Assembly (NCBI GenBank): GCA_037176705.1
Contig: CM073891.1
Span: forward strand, 90,540,327 to 90,604,326
DNA length: 64,000 nt
From: Molossus alvarezi
Taxonomy: Eukaryota > Chordata > Mammalia > Chiroptera > Molossidae
Direction: 5' to 3'
A program made the position numbers and the translations under genes. The number at the start of each line of letters is the position of its first letter. The stretch's first letter is position 1. The notes beneath the pieces are model-generated. The model worked only from the letters and a program-made list of their open reading frames with translations. It was not told the origin of the DNA and searched no databases. Shown in pieces: positions 11,625-23,826 of this stretch.

Positions 11625-11853
11625 GCCCTGGCCGGTTTGGCTCAGCGGTTGGAGCGTCAGCCTGCGGTACAGAGAGACCCGGGTTCGGTTCCCGCTAAGG
11701 GCGCGTACCTCGGTTGCAGTTTGTCCCCGGCCCTGGTTGGTCGTGCGGGTGGCAGCCACTCGATGTGTCCCTTCACATCGATGTTTCTCTCTCTCTCCCA
11801 CTCTATCTGAACAAAAAATGGAAAAATGTCCTCGAGTGAGGATAAAAAAAAAA
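11625..11853 (+). mobile_element. VES SINE with target duplication
   Basis: Plus-strand, well-preserved copy (GCCCTGGCCGGTTTGGCTCA). AAAAGATAAATGGAG flanks both ends. Confidence 0.95.
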
Positions 11854-12049
11854 AAAAGATAAATGGAGACTTCATCTCAGCAAAAACAAAAATTACTCTT
11901 ATAATAACTATAATGGATGAATACCTGACAAAGGGCATCCAATCTAGAACAATGTGGATTTATGTTTCAGAGTGAGGGATACAAAGCTGTAAAATGTGCA
12001 CATACCTATGTTGAGAAGGAACATAAGGAAAAATGGGTAGCGAATGCAT

Positions 12050-12282
12050 TATTGTCATTATTATTATTACCCGAGGACATGCTTCGACAGAGGAAAGGGA
12101 GTGAGGGAGAGGAAGAAAGAGAGAGAGAGAGAGAGAGAAACAAACATCATTTGGCTGCCTTGCAGATGTGTTCCAACCAAGGATCAAATCCACAACCCGG
12201 GTATGTGCACTGACTGGGAATTGAATCAGCAACCTTTAGGTATACAGGATGACACTCAACCAACTGGGCCATGCTGGCCAGG
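12050..12282 (-). mobile_element. tRNA-derived SINE
   Basis: Minus-strand copy with ACCCGAGGACATGC tail end, GA run and head ending ATGCTGGCCAGG. It lies about 440 bp downstream of WASL exon 2 in gene orientation. Confidence 0.88.
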
Positions 12283-12719
12283 TGCAAATACATTATTATA
12301 GATATTGTATAATGCTTTAAACCTGGGCTGAAGTAAATGACAGTACATACCAAACTAAAATACACGTTTGTAATTCCCTGAAAAGACTATATATGCTAGT
12401 CTGTAATAGACAGGATGGAATAAAATAGTATCATCAGGAAAGAAGAGAATGTAGGGAAAGCCTAAGACCCAAAGGTATAAAACAAACAAAGGCAGTAGAA
12501 AGATAAAATAGGCAACTATTCATGTTCTGGCTTAGGACATATTCCCATTTGGTCTCAAAATGTCTAGCCTTCAGTATCTAAAACCAAGCTTTACCTTGTA
12601 ATATTAATTTAAGTATAATTTAAATATTATATATGGGATAAAGAAATCTATACTACATTATAATTGAAGTAGAAAACCTAATCACCTACAGTTTAAAGAG
12701 GACGCAAAACAAAACTCAC

Positions 12720-12854
12720 CTTGATATCAAATATTCTTAAAAAATAAGATCTCTGTGGATTGTCCTTAACAAGACAAGCAACACCACTGCACTTCTTTGA
12801 CCACATACAATTCCGATCTGCTGCATATAACTGTACCACTGCTGAAGACATAGT
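12720..12854 (-). CDS. WASL: WASL coding exon 2 (WH1 domain, 45 codons)
   Basis: Encodes 45 residues, from TMSSAVVQLYAADRNCMW to YFLRIFDIK, the first half of the WH1/EVH1 domain. This fold binds proline-rich WIP/WIRE/CR16 peptides and stabilises N-WASP. The exon is phase 0 at both ends. A pyrimidine-rich AG acceptor (ttgcag on the minus strand) precedes ACT, and the donor GTGAGT begins at 12719. There are no internal stops, and the sequence looks nearly identical to mammalian N-WASP. It is separated from exon 1 by about 36.3 kb of intron packed with transposons. Inverted SINE copies lie within about 2 kb on both sides. Confidence 0.98.
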
Positions 12855-12904
12855 CTGCAACATACAAAATGTACAGCCATTAGGTTTAAAATAACACTCA
12901 ATTG

Positions 12905-13085
12905 ACTTTAGCCCCTGCTGAGATATTGAATGCAATCTCATGAGACACACAGAACCAGAACCACCCAGTTAAGCTGCTCCTGAATTACTGACCCACAGAA
13001 AAAAGGAGGTAACAGTTATTGTTATTTTAAGTCACTACTTTGAAGCAATTTCTTATGCAGTGATAAGTAACTATGCAATAATTAT
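12905..13085 (+). repeat. LTR-like 3' end fossil
   Basis: CACAGAACCAGAACCACCCA, TATTTTAAGTCACTACTTTG and TGATAAGTAACTATGCAATA are in the order seen in an old LTR-type repeat. Family is uncertain; a related segment is at 18250-18690. Confidence 0.4.
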
Positions 13086-13089
13086 ACTA

Positions 13090-13315
13090 AAAATAATTAT
13101 CGAAAGCTAACATTGATGCTTAAAATGTGTTAGAAAATGTGCTAAGCACTTTCAAATATAACTCCATTTAATTTTTATTACTATTATATCCTCATTTTAT
13201 GCTTGAGAAACCCAAGGTTAAAGAGGATAAATAATTTGCCCAATACCACAAACTTAAGTGGCAGAGCTGAAATTCCAATGCAGATAATTTGTGAGTTTAA
13301 ATCCTATATTCTATT
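13090..13315 (-). repeat. MIR element
   Basis: GTGCTAAGCACTTTCAAATA, CCTCATTTTATGCTTGAGAA, ATTTGCCCAATACCACA and GGCAGAGCTGAAATTCCAAT are reverse-strand MIR landmarks in order. Confidence 0.8.
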
Positions 13316-13542
13316 CCCTGTAATAAACTGTGTTTTATTATGAATATAAAAAGACAAAATATGTATATAATATACATTAATCATGTTTTTTTTAATAGAA
13401 GGACTTTAAATATACCAAAAAAGGAGATGATTAAATAGTTATGGCTCAATTCAATGAATACTGAGCATTGTAATAAAAAATAGACTGCATTAATATCTGG
13501 AGATAGTGCTGTTGGGTTACTTAACTATGCCTAGGGAATGGC

Positions 13543-13544
<2 letters not shown>

Positions 13545-13586
<42 letters not shown>
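13545..13586. repeat. (CA)n microsatellite
   Basis: About 20 uninterrupted CA units. Confidence 0.98.
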
Positions 13587-13589
<3 letters not shown>

Positions 13590-14100
13590 TTTTATAATAA
13601 GAATAAAATAAAAAATGTAAGATCAGTGTACTGTTGGGGATCAAAATTTCATAAAGACTTGCCCAGATATCAGTGCTCCATGTTATGTTTTTAACTTTTG
13701 CACACCAAACGCATCTTTGAACTTCACAGTCAGTTCATAAACAGGACACAAAGCAGCAGGAAACTGTCCACAAGAGCCATTAAAAATGATAAAGATAGCT
13801 TATAAACTAGGATATTGGGCTTAAAAAAGGAGATTGAAGAATGTGGGTATTGCTTTGGCTTGCCCAAAACATACTGTGGTCTTCCATAAGCAGAGCCTCA
13901 GCATGGTAGCTCCATAAGCTCTCTAACCCTAAACCTTAGCACTGAAAACTTCAGAAAAATGAATTTTTCATATAGTATCTAATGGCATAAGAGGAAAGGT
14001 TAAATAATTCAAAAATCTGATTAGAAAATTTGTTTTCTAAAGAAAATTCCTATAAATGACAGTTCGTTTAGTATAGTGCCATCGAAATGCATTCATTTCT

Positions 14101-14320
14101 GCCCTGCCTGTAGTGGCACAGTAGTTAGAGCATCAGTCTACCCACCGAAGGGTCGAGGGTTTGATTCGTGGTCCCGGTTGGGGCACATGCAGAGGAAACC
14201 AATCCGATGTCTCTCGCACACTGATGTTTCTCTCTCTTCTCTCTCTCTCCCCCACTCCCCCTCCCTTCCACTCTATCTAAAAAATCAATGGAAAAAAATA
14301 TCCTCAGATGAGGGTTTTAA
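14101..14320 (+). mobile_element. tRNA-derived SINE, left member of tail-to-tail pair
   Basis: Plus-strand copy (GCCTGTAGTGGCACAGTAGT, B-box region GGTTTGATTCGTGG, end CTCAGATGAGGGTT). Flanked by ATGCATTCATTT at 14087 and 14324. Confidence 0.88.
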
Positions 14321-14334
14321 AAAATGCATTCATT

Positions 14335-14560
14335 TTTTTTTTTTTTTCAAATCCTCACCCAAGGATATTCTTCCATCTATTTTCAGACAGAGTGGGAGAG
14401 CGAGATAGATAGAGAAAGACATCGATTATTGCCTCCTGCACTACTGGACCAGGGCTGGGGACCCAACCGCAACTGAGGTAGTACCCTTAACCGGAATCAA
14501 ACCCACAACTCTTAGGTCCAAAAGCCGATGCACTAACCACTGAGCAAAACCGGCCAGGGC
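14335..14560 (-). mobile_element. VES SINE, right member of tail-to-tail pair
   Basis: Minus-strand copy beginning with a T-run and AATCCTCACCCAAGGATA, ending CGGCCAGGGC. A third copy of the target word ATGCATTC follows at 14566. Confidence 0.92.
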
Positions 14561-15833
14561 AAAAATGCATTCTTTTCTAAAAAGAAAAGCAATTAAGAAA
14601 CAAGATACTATTAAAGAGATCTAAAAATCCTCTCATTTTACTTTTTAACCAGAAAACAAGAAGTAACAGCTTGCAAAAGAAAAAAAAAATGTGTTACTAA
14701 ATAGAGTCTGTACTTTCATTATGGAAATCCACTGCCATAGGACCAAATATATTATAAAACACTGTCTAGATGTATATGTAAACTTAAACTTCCAAAGGTA
14801 AAAATCTGCATTTAAACATTGAAATAAACTTAAAACAAATTCTTAAAATATTTGCTGAAGAACTAGACTCATGAGACAGTTTTATGATTTTCCAAATACA
14901 GATGGAATTATTACCTTATTCTAGAACAATTTATAAAATGCTAATATTAAATATTCAGTAACTGGATTTTCAAAATTTTGCTACAACCTTTTGTTAGTCT
15001 ATTTTGCTCCTTCTTATCTAAACTGGCAAAGTCTGAAAATTATATACCATAGCACCTTTTAAAGCCTTTTCTGATTCAGAATTACAGTGAACTCAAGAAC
15101 AGTTTTACACACAAAATTTAAGGTACAAATGCTAGAAATAAAAAGTGACTATCCTTAATCTCTAGATTGACAGTGGCTTAATTAAGTTTTTAAAAACATT
15201 CCTTCTATTCCTTTAAAGTAATTACAGCTAATCAACTCCATCACTTCTTATCTTTCATAATCAAGAAGGTATTACTTGAAAGACAACCTAAAGACAAGTG
15301 CTTAAGAAAGGAAATCTATTTCTTATTAGCTCAATAATGTTAGGGCTGAAATTTGTTAATTAAAAGGAAAAATGTTACCATATCAACTTTTGTAGAAATA
15401 GAGCCTATTTTACACATCCTAATATTATAGTACTGAGTTATTGCAATAACACAATCATCCTCAGAACTTTCATTGTCAAGGGAAAATGAAATGGATGATG
15501 AATTCTGGGACAGGAATCTATCCCACTGTCCTTCGGCAGGCCACTTATACCTCTCCTGGGTTGACTAGACCAGTTAAAAAGTATTTCCCTGATTCACTAA
15601 GTTGAAATTACTGCCTGCTTTTCCTTTATGTTTCTAAAGTGCCTTTTTGTGTATCTTGTATAAATCTTGTTACATCACATCTTATTCTAAAATAATTTTC
15701 TGTATTAACTTATTACCTATTAAATACACTATTATTCCCTTAAGCACCTAAAATAGTTTCGTAAGCCTATACTTTCATTTCACCTTTGCCCCATGTAAGC
15801 AAATATTTATCAAATTAAAAACTGCATTTCTGG

Positions 15834-16102
15834 CCCTGGCCAGTTTGGCTCAGCAGGTAGAACGTAGGCCTGCGGTCCAGAGAGACCTGGGTTCGGTTCC
15901 CGCTAAGGGCTAAGCGTACTTCGGTTGCTGTTTGTCCCCGGGCCTGGTTGGTCGTGCAGGTGGCAGCCATCGATGTGTCCCCTTCATGTCGATGTTTCTC
16001 TCTCTCTCTCTCTCTCCCCCTCTCCCTCTCACTTTATCTGAACAAAAAATGGAAAAAAATGTCCTTGGGTAAGGATAAAAAAAAACAAAAACAAAAAAAC
16101 CC
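15834..16102 (+). mobile_element. VES SINE with target duplication
   Basis: Plus-strand copy flanked by CTGCATTTCTGG at 15822-15833 and 16103-16114. Confidence 0.94.
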
Positions 16103-16243
16103 CTGCATTTCTGGTTCTGATTATGATAACAAATAAGAGAATGACCCTGATTTTAGGATACACACCCTGAAGTATTGTGTATAGGGGCATCATGTCAGCA
16201 ACTTACTCTCAAGTGACTCAGAAAAAAAATAAAAATAAAAATG

Positions 16244-16246
16244 TAC

Positions 16247-16309
<63 letters not shown>
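16244..16309. repeat. (TA)n(GA)n composite microsatellite
   Basis: About ten TA units run directly into about 22 GA units. Confidence 0.97.
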
Positions 16310-16311
<2 letters not shown>

Positions 16312-17761
16312 ACCATGGTAAAATGTTATAAAAATTTATCTAATCTAGGTTAAAAATATATAGGAATTCTTTGTACTTCATTTGCAGCTTTTCTGTAAGA
16401 ATGAAGTTATTTTGAATTAAAAAAATTTTTAGACACAAATGATTCATTAAAACGTAAGACAGTCTCCTATACAGCCATGGCAGTCTTGGGAAGGCAGCTC
16501 TCTTAGAGTCATTACTATTTCCTCATATATTAGCCACTGCCACAATGAACCTGAACTAAGAAAACTGCCATTTCTTCCAATTCCCTCTACACATATACCC
16601 ACTTTATTAAAAGGAATTCATCCTGAATAAGAAATCACAAACATCCACCACTTCTACAGTTTAAACTCCTTTCATATTTTCCAAATAACCACATTAAATA
16701 GTAGGTCAGAGTGAGAATTTGATTAGAAAAATAGAAGTTTCTTGTATTATAGAATCAGCTAATGAGGGAGGAAAGACTGGGAAATACCAAGACTTATAGA
16801 TCCTTGATTGACAACCAATTGCCTACAAGTACTAAATGGCTTAATCCTGAATACCTGTCTGCAGCAATTACTATTTTAATAATCCACTAAAGACACATCA
16901 TTGTTAAAGAAAATAATTTTTAAAGATATAATTTCAATGAATATCCAAAATATACTGAATATAGAAATAAAAACCAGTTGACTTAATCTATAAAGTCTTT
17001 TCCATGATTACAAGGGCCTAGATTAATGGTTAAAACACTCCAGGTTTTGTGTGTATGTCTGTGCGTGTGTGTTCCCAGATTTCTAAAATCCATTCTGGGA
17101 ACATCCATCCTAAGTGTTATCATTATATAAAAGCTAACCTTTCAATATGTTCCTAGTTACTCTGATGAAGTATTTACATAAAGTGTCCCATTATTATCCT
17201 GAATATGAAGTTTTGATATGAGATGTTATAAAAGGGATTATAACAGTAAAATTTTAAAAAATGGTTGAACTCTTATATTTAATTATGCAGTGATCTCAAG
17301 GAGCAATTTCCCAAACAAAGTATAACACCTCAGTTACATAACAACCTAAAAAACAAACCAGCAATTTAAAATATAGAAACAAAACTCCTGAGTGGTGAGT
17401 ACCACTGAAAATTATCCAGGAAAAGAAAACACAAACAATTCACTTTAGAAAGGAAGAATATGTTTTCATCTGTTAATTTCCACAATGAGAAATAACCAAA
17501 AAAACAAAGGAAGGAAAAAAAAGGTAGAGATTAAAAAAAGAAGACATCAAAAACAGAAGATGCCATAAAAAACAGTTTACTTTTTATAAGCAAAGCTGGA
17601 GGATTGGAAGAAGAGGAGGACAAAAGCTTTAATTAACTAGCAGAACACCAACGGTGAGGGGAAATGGAGCTAGATTAAAAAAAAAAAAGCTGCCATCTTA
17701 GGAAATAGGCATGTCAATAGTCTTTAAGGTCTTAGTTGTCAGAAAACTGTGCCAGGCATAG

Positions 17762-18215
17762 TCATTCACCAAATTTTTATTGAGTACTTACAATGTACAC
17801 AGGACTGTAATAAATGAAGGTGAGATGGGAATGAATGAAAGTGGGGTCGAACACAAAAATTCATTAGACACAGTCCTCATGAAACATTTTCTAATGGACA
17901 GACAGACATTAATAACTATTACTAATGCTGTAGTCGAAAAATCCAACATTCAAGGAAAATGTAAAACTCTCCTAGTGTGGGAAGGCTTCCCTAAAGTGAC
18001 ACTGTACCTGAAGGATGAAAAGGGATGAAGTCTGGTGAGCAAAGGGAAGAGAAGATAACATTCTAGGTAGATACATCAATAAAGATGCAACCATTAGGAA
18101 TTTGGGGAGCTGTGTCAAGTAGAGGATAACAAACGAGAGTAGTGGCATGGAATAAAGTTACAGACCTAAAGTTACATCAAACATGGCTCAAGTCTGTGGT
18201 TTAGAGAGAGAAACA
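17762..18215 (+). repeat. Ancient interspersed repeat, second copy
   Basis: Begins TTTTTATTGAGTACTTACAA and continues with GGGAAGGCTTCCCTAAAGTG, the upstream portion of the repeat also seen at 5575-6365. Family name uncertain. Confidence 0.45.
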
Positions 18216-18249
18216 ACCATATACAGTTTGGAAACCTTGTTTGGAGATG

Positions 18250-18690
18250 TGGGACAGTGGTATATCATTCCCATAATGATCCTTAATGACTCTGAGTAAC
18301 CAAGTTCTCGTATACCAGAATATTGACCCTGGGTATGTCCAGATGACTTGTTTTAACCAACAGGATGGCAGGAAATACAACAGAAGCTTGAAAAGTACTT
18401 GACACATTATGGCTTGCCTTCTTGGAAGCACTGACCTCAAACCTGGAGTAGAAGACCACATGGAGAGCAGGGCCCCAGTCATCCTACCTATCCTTGTTGA
18501 GCCCAGTTCCCATTAGACATGCCAGCTGAATGCTTCTGCATGAGTGGACCTAGGTGACAGAAACAGACTAACAATCCAGCCAATTCACAGAACTGAGGAA
18601 AAGAAACTAAAATTCCTTAAGTCACTAAGTTTTGAGGTGCTCTGTTTGTAACAAAGATGAACAGATATAAAGGATTGTTTAAATATACTA
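18250..18690 (+). repeat. LTR-like fossil
   Basis: GTCCAGATGACTTGTTTTAA, TTAAGTCACTAAGTTTTGAG and a TGTAACAAAGATGAACAGAT end resemble an old MaLR/ERVL-type LTR. Approximate ends. Confidence 0.4.
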
Positions 18691-19382
18691 AAAACAATGA
18701 ACTATAATACGTGGTTCTAGCTACTTCCTCCATTCCATTTACATTGGACATATGTTTAAAATTACCAGTCAATTATCAAAACTTTTAGAACTCATATAAG
18801 TTTTAGAACACAATTATCATTACCAGAACACTTTCTTTTTTGGAACTATTTTTAAAATCATTTCATATCTAAAAGCCTTACAAAAAGGTATGTGCTGGGC
18901 AACAGAGCAGGCTCAATCACTAAACCACACATAGTCACACATCAATCTCATATGGCGTCTGTGATATAAATTCAGACATTTAGAAAATTGCAAATTATGT
19001 GGCACAGACCTGCAAACAATCAAATTTATAGATACTAAAACTATAAATGATATCCTTAATTTTTTACTTGCAGGACAATCATATGCAGATAAAGGTGATT
19101 GGGTCTTGTTTGTAAGCAGATAGGGTAGCACAGATGTATGGCTTGGCTCTTTTCTGCCTCTCCCTTCCCAGTAGCTCAAGTGAACCTACTTAAAAGATTT
19201 TCTTCTCTTCTTTTGTCTCTTTTTCCCTTTTGTCTGCCCCTCTCTTGCAAAATCAGCTGAAATTTGATAAAAACTGACATTTGGGTTTTAATTTTCAGGG
19301 TATGAAGATAGGAAAGAGCTCCCCTAGGATTCCCACCTCAGTTCACCCAAGTTTAACACTACCAGCTGAGACCCAAGCCCTG

Positions 19383-19407
19383 ATAATACACACACACACA
19401 CACACAA
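19383..19407. repeat. Short (CA)n
   Basis: About twelve AC units. Confidence 0.9.
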
Positions 19408-19799
19408 ATAGTCTCCTCTCACCTGCCTGTGAAAATAACAGTTTGGAATAAGAGTGTGGAAAAGTAGGTATTATGGTCACTGATAGGATTTGGGTATTCC
19501 TGAATCCTAGAGCCAAATACCATCTGACACCATTTCACCATATATTGATCAAGCATGTAATCCAATCTCCTCACGTTACAGTCCAGGTCAATTTATTTGC
19601 CAAAGGTTATATATTGGTCAGCTCTGGATGAACTTCCCAATCAGTTGCTCATTTTATATTTATCATACATTACTCATTGATTCATCCCAGTTCCTAATTT
19701 GTCATAATTTTGCCCTATTCCATCTAAATGATTCTCCAAAGAACTACATGTCCTTGATATAATTTTATTCCTCTACTGATCCCATGTGGTTTAAGAGGA

Positions 19800-19970
19800 A
19801 GGTTGGCAGAGATGGTTCGATTTCTAGTCAGGGTGTATACCTAGGTTGTGGGTTTGATCCCCCATCAGGGAGTGTATGGAAGGTAATTGATTAATGTTTC
19901 TATCTCACATCGATGTTTCTCTTTCTCCCACCCCAAAGTATGTCGTCGGACAAGGAATAAAAAAAAAAAT
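19800..19970 (+). mobile_element. tRNA-derived SINE, 5'-truncated old copy
   Basis: Decayed head with TGGTTCGATTTCTAGTCAGG, then ATTAATGTTTCTATCTCAC and CATCGATGTTTCTCTTTC, ending in an A-run. Confidence 0.8.
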
Positions 19971-20235
19971 TCAGACCCAAACTTTAAGGGTAAGGATCTA
20001 AATGAGTACTGCCAAGTTCCCTGCTATGGATTGCATACCATGACCCAACTTCATGGACACTTTGCGGGGAGGGGTAGTGCTCCAGACAACTGCGATCAAA
20101 GAGCTGGAGTTTTCCCCAGGCAAGAAGTACCCTCTAAACAAAGTGAAGAAAAGAATGTGCCATTATCAGTAATTGGTTTCAAAAAATTCCTTTCAGCTTT
20201 ATAACTATCAATAACAATGAAAATGTAATAGAGTA

Positions 20236-20430
20236 GGAGTCCTGTTCTGTAAAGTGTCAGGCAGTTAATATTTTAGGCTTTGTGGACCATTTGGTCTCTT
20301 GCAACTCTGCTGCTATAGCGTGAATAAGCAGCTGCAAATAATCTGGAGATGCTTATGTTCCAATAAAACTTTCTTTACAAAAACAAACAGGCTGGATTTG
20401 GTCTACAGGCCATAGTTTCTCAAGCCTTGG
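20236..20430 (+). repeat. hAT (Charlie-type) MITE fossil, second copy
   Basis: GTTAATATTTTAGGCTTTGTG, TTCCAATAAAACTTTCTTTA and AGGCTGGATTTGGTCTACAG in order; same family as 8962-9182. Confidence 0.78.
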
Positions 20431-20528
20431 GCAAAAAGAAGATTCCGTATAGAAAATATAAAATTGTTGTCATATAAAAATTGTGATCAAATGAATTATG
20501 TTGCCCAAATAGAAAAAAGCATAAAGGA

Positions 20529-20623
20529 GCCCTGGCCAGTTTGGCTCAGTGATCGGCCTGCGGACCAGAGAGTCCTGGGTTCGGTTCCCACTAGGGGCAC
20601 GTACCACAAAAAAAAAATAAAAA
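20529..20623 (+). mobile_element. Head-only VES SINE with poly(A) and target duplication
   Basis: Only the tRNA-like head is present (GCCCTGGCCAGTTTGGCTCA to GGGGCACGTACCAC), followed at once by an A-run interrupted by one T. AAAAAAGCATAAAGGAG flanks both sides (20513-20529, 20624-20640). The usual second half with its TC-run and GAGGATAAA end is missing, so this is not an ordinary 5' truncation. Confidence 0.93.
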
Positions 20624-20825
20624 AAAAAAGCATAAAGGAGGCGTGTGTCAGTCAATTAATAATGGTAATACGTTATAAGTAATAACCTATTTTTAAAATT
20701 TTGTCATGTTTATGATATTTTTATTGTGATCTTTTTTATACTAAATAAACATTCATTCTTATACTTAACTTTGGATTATTTTTTTAAGTAGAGCTCCTTC
20801 AAATTATATAAGCTCCTGGCCAGAA

Positions 20826-20898
20826 AACCTGGAACCGAACCCGGGACTCTCTGGTCCGCAGGCCAACGCTCCAACTGCTGAGCCAAACCAGCCAGGGC
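20826..20898 (-). mobile_element. Head-only VES SINE fragment without tail
   Basis: Minus-strand tRNA-like head (GAGCCAAACCAGCCAGGGC at right; GGAACCGAACCCGGGACTC). It stops inside the B-box region with no poly(T) and no clear duplication. It lies about 200 bp from the head-only copy at 20529 and is inverted to it. Confidence 0.85.
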
Positions 20899-21144
20899 GT
20901 GGATTAGCTTACTTGAAGTGGGAAAATGATACATCAGTTACAGCAACAGAATGTTGTATCTAAAGAAGACAAACTATCTAAGCCAATATATTCTTTTTTC
21001 CAAACCAAACTTCACTTTTTCACATACACTGACCTTACCCACTTAAGAAAACCATGGCTGAGCAACACGTACGTGTATGTATATGGGGGGAATTCTTCTA
21101 TAGTCAATCTTCTATCCAATGTAAGAATCCTTCAATAACATTCT

Positions 21145-21385
21145 TTTTTTTATCCTCACCCGAGGATATTTTTGCATTTATCTTCAGATAGAGCATGAAG
21201 GAGAGAGGGAGGAAAAGAGAGAGAGAAACATCAATGTGAGAGAGACACATCAACTGGTTGCCACCCGCACAACCCCAACCAGGGCCAAAGACTAACTGCA
21301 ACCGAGGTACATGGCTGTACCGGGAAATGAACCCGGGACTCTCTGGTCCGTGGGCTGACGCTCTAACAGCTGAGCCAAACCAGTT
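21145..21385 (-). mobile_element. VES SINE
   Basis: Minus-strand copy, T-run then ATCCTCACCCGAGGATATTT, head ending GAGCCAAACCAG. ATAACATTC occurs at both sides. Confidence 0.92.
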
Positions 21386-22071
21386 ATCATTGTTATATAA
21401 CATTCTTAATAAACAAATGATTGCATAGCATTTGCTTGAATGCTTGCTATATGGGGAGCTCACAACTTGGGGGGGGGGGCACGGGACTCTCTTATTGTTG
21501 AGCAGTTCAGTTAGAAAATTCAATACTGAACCTAATCCTGTTTTCTTGGCAATTCCCACTTACAGGTATTTTATTCTTTAATTATTCATTTAAATATCTG
21601 TTGAGCATTTGCTGTGTCATAATTACAAGTACTAGGCACTGTAGCTACAATAATACAAAACTGAAGATATATACTATCACACTAATTACAGCACACTTAC
21701 TTCTGTGTAGTGGCAATAATATTTTCACATCCATAGAGATGTATCCCCAATAACCCTCTCTTTCAGCTAAAACTTATTTTGATCAATCCTCATCTGACCT
21801 GATTTATGAATTCCTTACCAGTCTAGTACTTAGTAAAATGAAGGAGATGAAATTCTGCATGTGATCTGATCAGTGCATAATATTAACAAAATAATGGGGG
21901 AAATAATTTGTTCCTAGTACCAAAGAAACACAAGTGCAGCCTAGTTCTCATCTGTCTCATTAAATTCTGAAGAGACATGGGACAGTCTTTCTCCAACTCA
22001 TTATCCTCTCTCAGATCCTGATCTTCCATTTCAATTCCATGCTCCCTCTCTCACCCTCCTTTTCCTTTTTT

Positions 22072-22327
22072 TTTTTTTTTTTTTTTTTATCCTCACCCAA
22101 GGATATTTTTCCATTCTTTGTACAGATAGAGTGGGAGGGAGAGAGAGGAAGGGAGAGAGAGAGAGAAACATCGACGTGAAGGGACACATCGAGTGGCTGC
22201 CACCCGCATGACCAACCAGGACCGGGGACAAACTGCAACCGAAGTACATGCCCTTAGCGGGAACCGAGCCCGGGTCTCTCCGGACCGCAGGCCGACGCTC
22301 TAACCGCTGAGCCAAACTGGCCAGGGC
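22072..22327 (-). mobile_element. VES SINE
   Basis: Minus-strand, well-preserved copy with a long T-run and head end GCCAAACTGGCCAGGGC. TCCTTTTCCT on both sides. Confidence 0.94.
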
Positions 22328-22419
22328 TCCTTTTCCTCCTTTTATGTGGCTAACACTGCTCACCTTTCAAACCTCAGTTTTCAGCTATGGGATCCCTTAG
22401 CTGCTAACCCCCACCCCCC

Positions 22420-22429
22420 AACACACACA

Positions 22430-22463
<34 letters not shown>
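22420..22463. repeat. (CA)n microsatellite
   Basis: About 20 CA units with one CATA interruption. Confidence 0.97.
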
Positions 22464-23123
22464 GTGTTAACACTTAACCTATTGCTATAATTATGTATAA
22501 TATAAACATTTAATTTGCTTGACTTTCATATGTACAATCAAGGTGAGATAAGGACACACACAGATAAGGTTAATCTGTGAGTAATTAAGTTTAAATTCAA
22601 CATACAACCTAAGGACATTAAGTACAACATTTGAGACTCTCCCATACATTATGCATAAGAATTAGACAGGTACACACAAAAAAGGAGGGAGGTCAAGAAC
22701 CTTTCTGAAGTTGTTTTTAAGATTGGCACTTTATTCACAACTGCAGACTTAAAATTGTAGTCTAAAACATAGTAATTATATAGTCAATAATTTGAAAAAT
22801 AAATTATTTATTCAATAAATTAGGTTTTATATATTTCCTCAGAAAGTTCAGTGTTGTTAGTTTAAAAAGGCAAATTTTATTCAAAATGCATGAACATTTC
22901 TAGTTTTGGTTATAATCACTGAAATGGAATGAACATCTATAACTAGATGTTTGATTACAACCCCCACAAAGGAGAAGAAGCAAACTATGTTAAAATAAAA
23001 GGTAGATCATGTTATTTTTTTTCTTTTAAAAGATCTTTACCACCAATAAATCATGAACTTGAGGGCAGAAAGGAAATGTGAGGATTTTACATAATAAAAG
23101 TAACTCTTTAAATTACATTACAT

Positions 23124-23374
23124 GCCCTGACCAGTTTGGCTTAGCGGTTAAAGCATTGGCCTGTGGACCAGAGAGTCTCCGGTTCAATTCTGGTCAAGGG
23201 CACATACATACCTAGGTTGTGGTTCAGTCCCCGACCCTGGTTGGGGTCACGAGGGAGGCAACGGATCAAAGTGTCTCTCTCACATCGATGTCTGTCTGTC
23301 TCTCTCCCTCTTTCCCTCCCTCCCATTCTGTCTGAAAATAAATGGAAAAATATACTTGGGTGAGGATTTAAAGA
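23124..23374 (+). mobile_element. VES SINE
   Basis: Plus-strand copy (GCCCTGACCAGTTTGGCTTA). AAATTACATTACAT at the left and AAAATTACATCATG at the right form a slightly decayed duplication. Confidence 0.92.
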
Positions 23375-23635
23375 AAAATTACATCATGCACTGTAAAGAC
23401 AAAAATGAGCCAATGATGTTCCCTTTACATGGAAAAGGTGACTCTTAGATCCCATATATACATTTAATAACTTGAATGTTGTATATGTTTTAGTGTATAA
23501 ATTATTTGGGAACTAATTCACTATGAGTCAAGTAGACCTTCTAGGGTGTTATTGTCCTTTCCAGGTAAGTTCATATCTGGGTGGCCAGGGTGGCAGTTGA
23601 GAAGGTACTGTTAGGTTCTGGACACCTCCTCCTGC

Positions 23636-23826
23636 TCTCTAGAGCTGCACTCTCTAATAAGGTAGTCACTAGCCACACATAACTATTTAAATTTAAAGCT
23701 AGAAATTTAATTCCTCTGCCATAGAAGCCACATTCCAGATGCTCAATAGTCACAGGTGACTATTATAACAGCACAAAGGCAGAATGTCCATCATCATAAA
23801 AGTTCTGCTGGACAGTACTGCTCTGG
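23636..23826. repeat. hAT-type MITE fossil (second family)
   Basis: GAGCTGCACTCTCTAATAAG and, at the far end, AGTTCTGCTGGACAGTACTG, with TAGCCACACATAACTATT and CAGATGCTCAATAGTCACAG between. These are landmarks of a common mammalian hAT element with inverted ends. Confidence 0.7.

Larger units (their letters stand above)
10611..12719 (-). other. WASL: WASL intron 2
   Basis: A 2.1-kb intron holding one MITE copy, three tRNA-derived SINEs (two plus, one minus) and a MIR fragment. The remainder (10611-10860, 12290-12719) is AT-rich and unassigned. Confidence 0.85.

Noticed and set aside
20529..20605. tRNA gene
   Set aside because: The box A and B-like words belong to the SINE head. No cloverleaf with a matching acceptor stem is formed, and the copy has poly(A) and target duplications.
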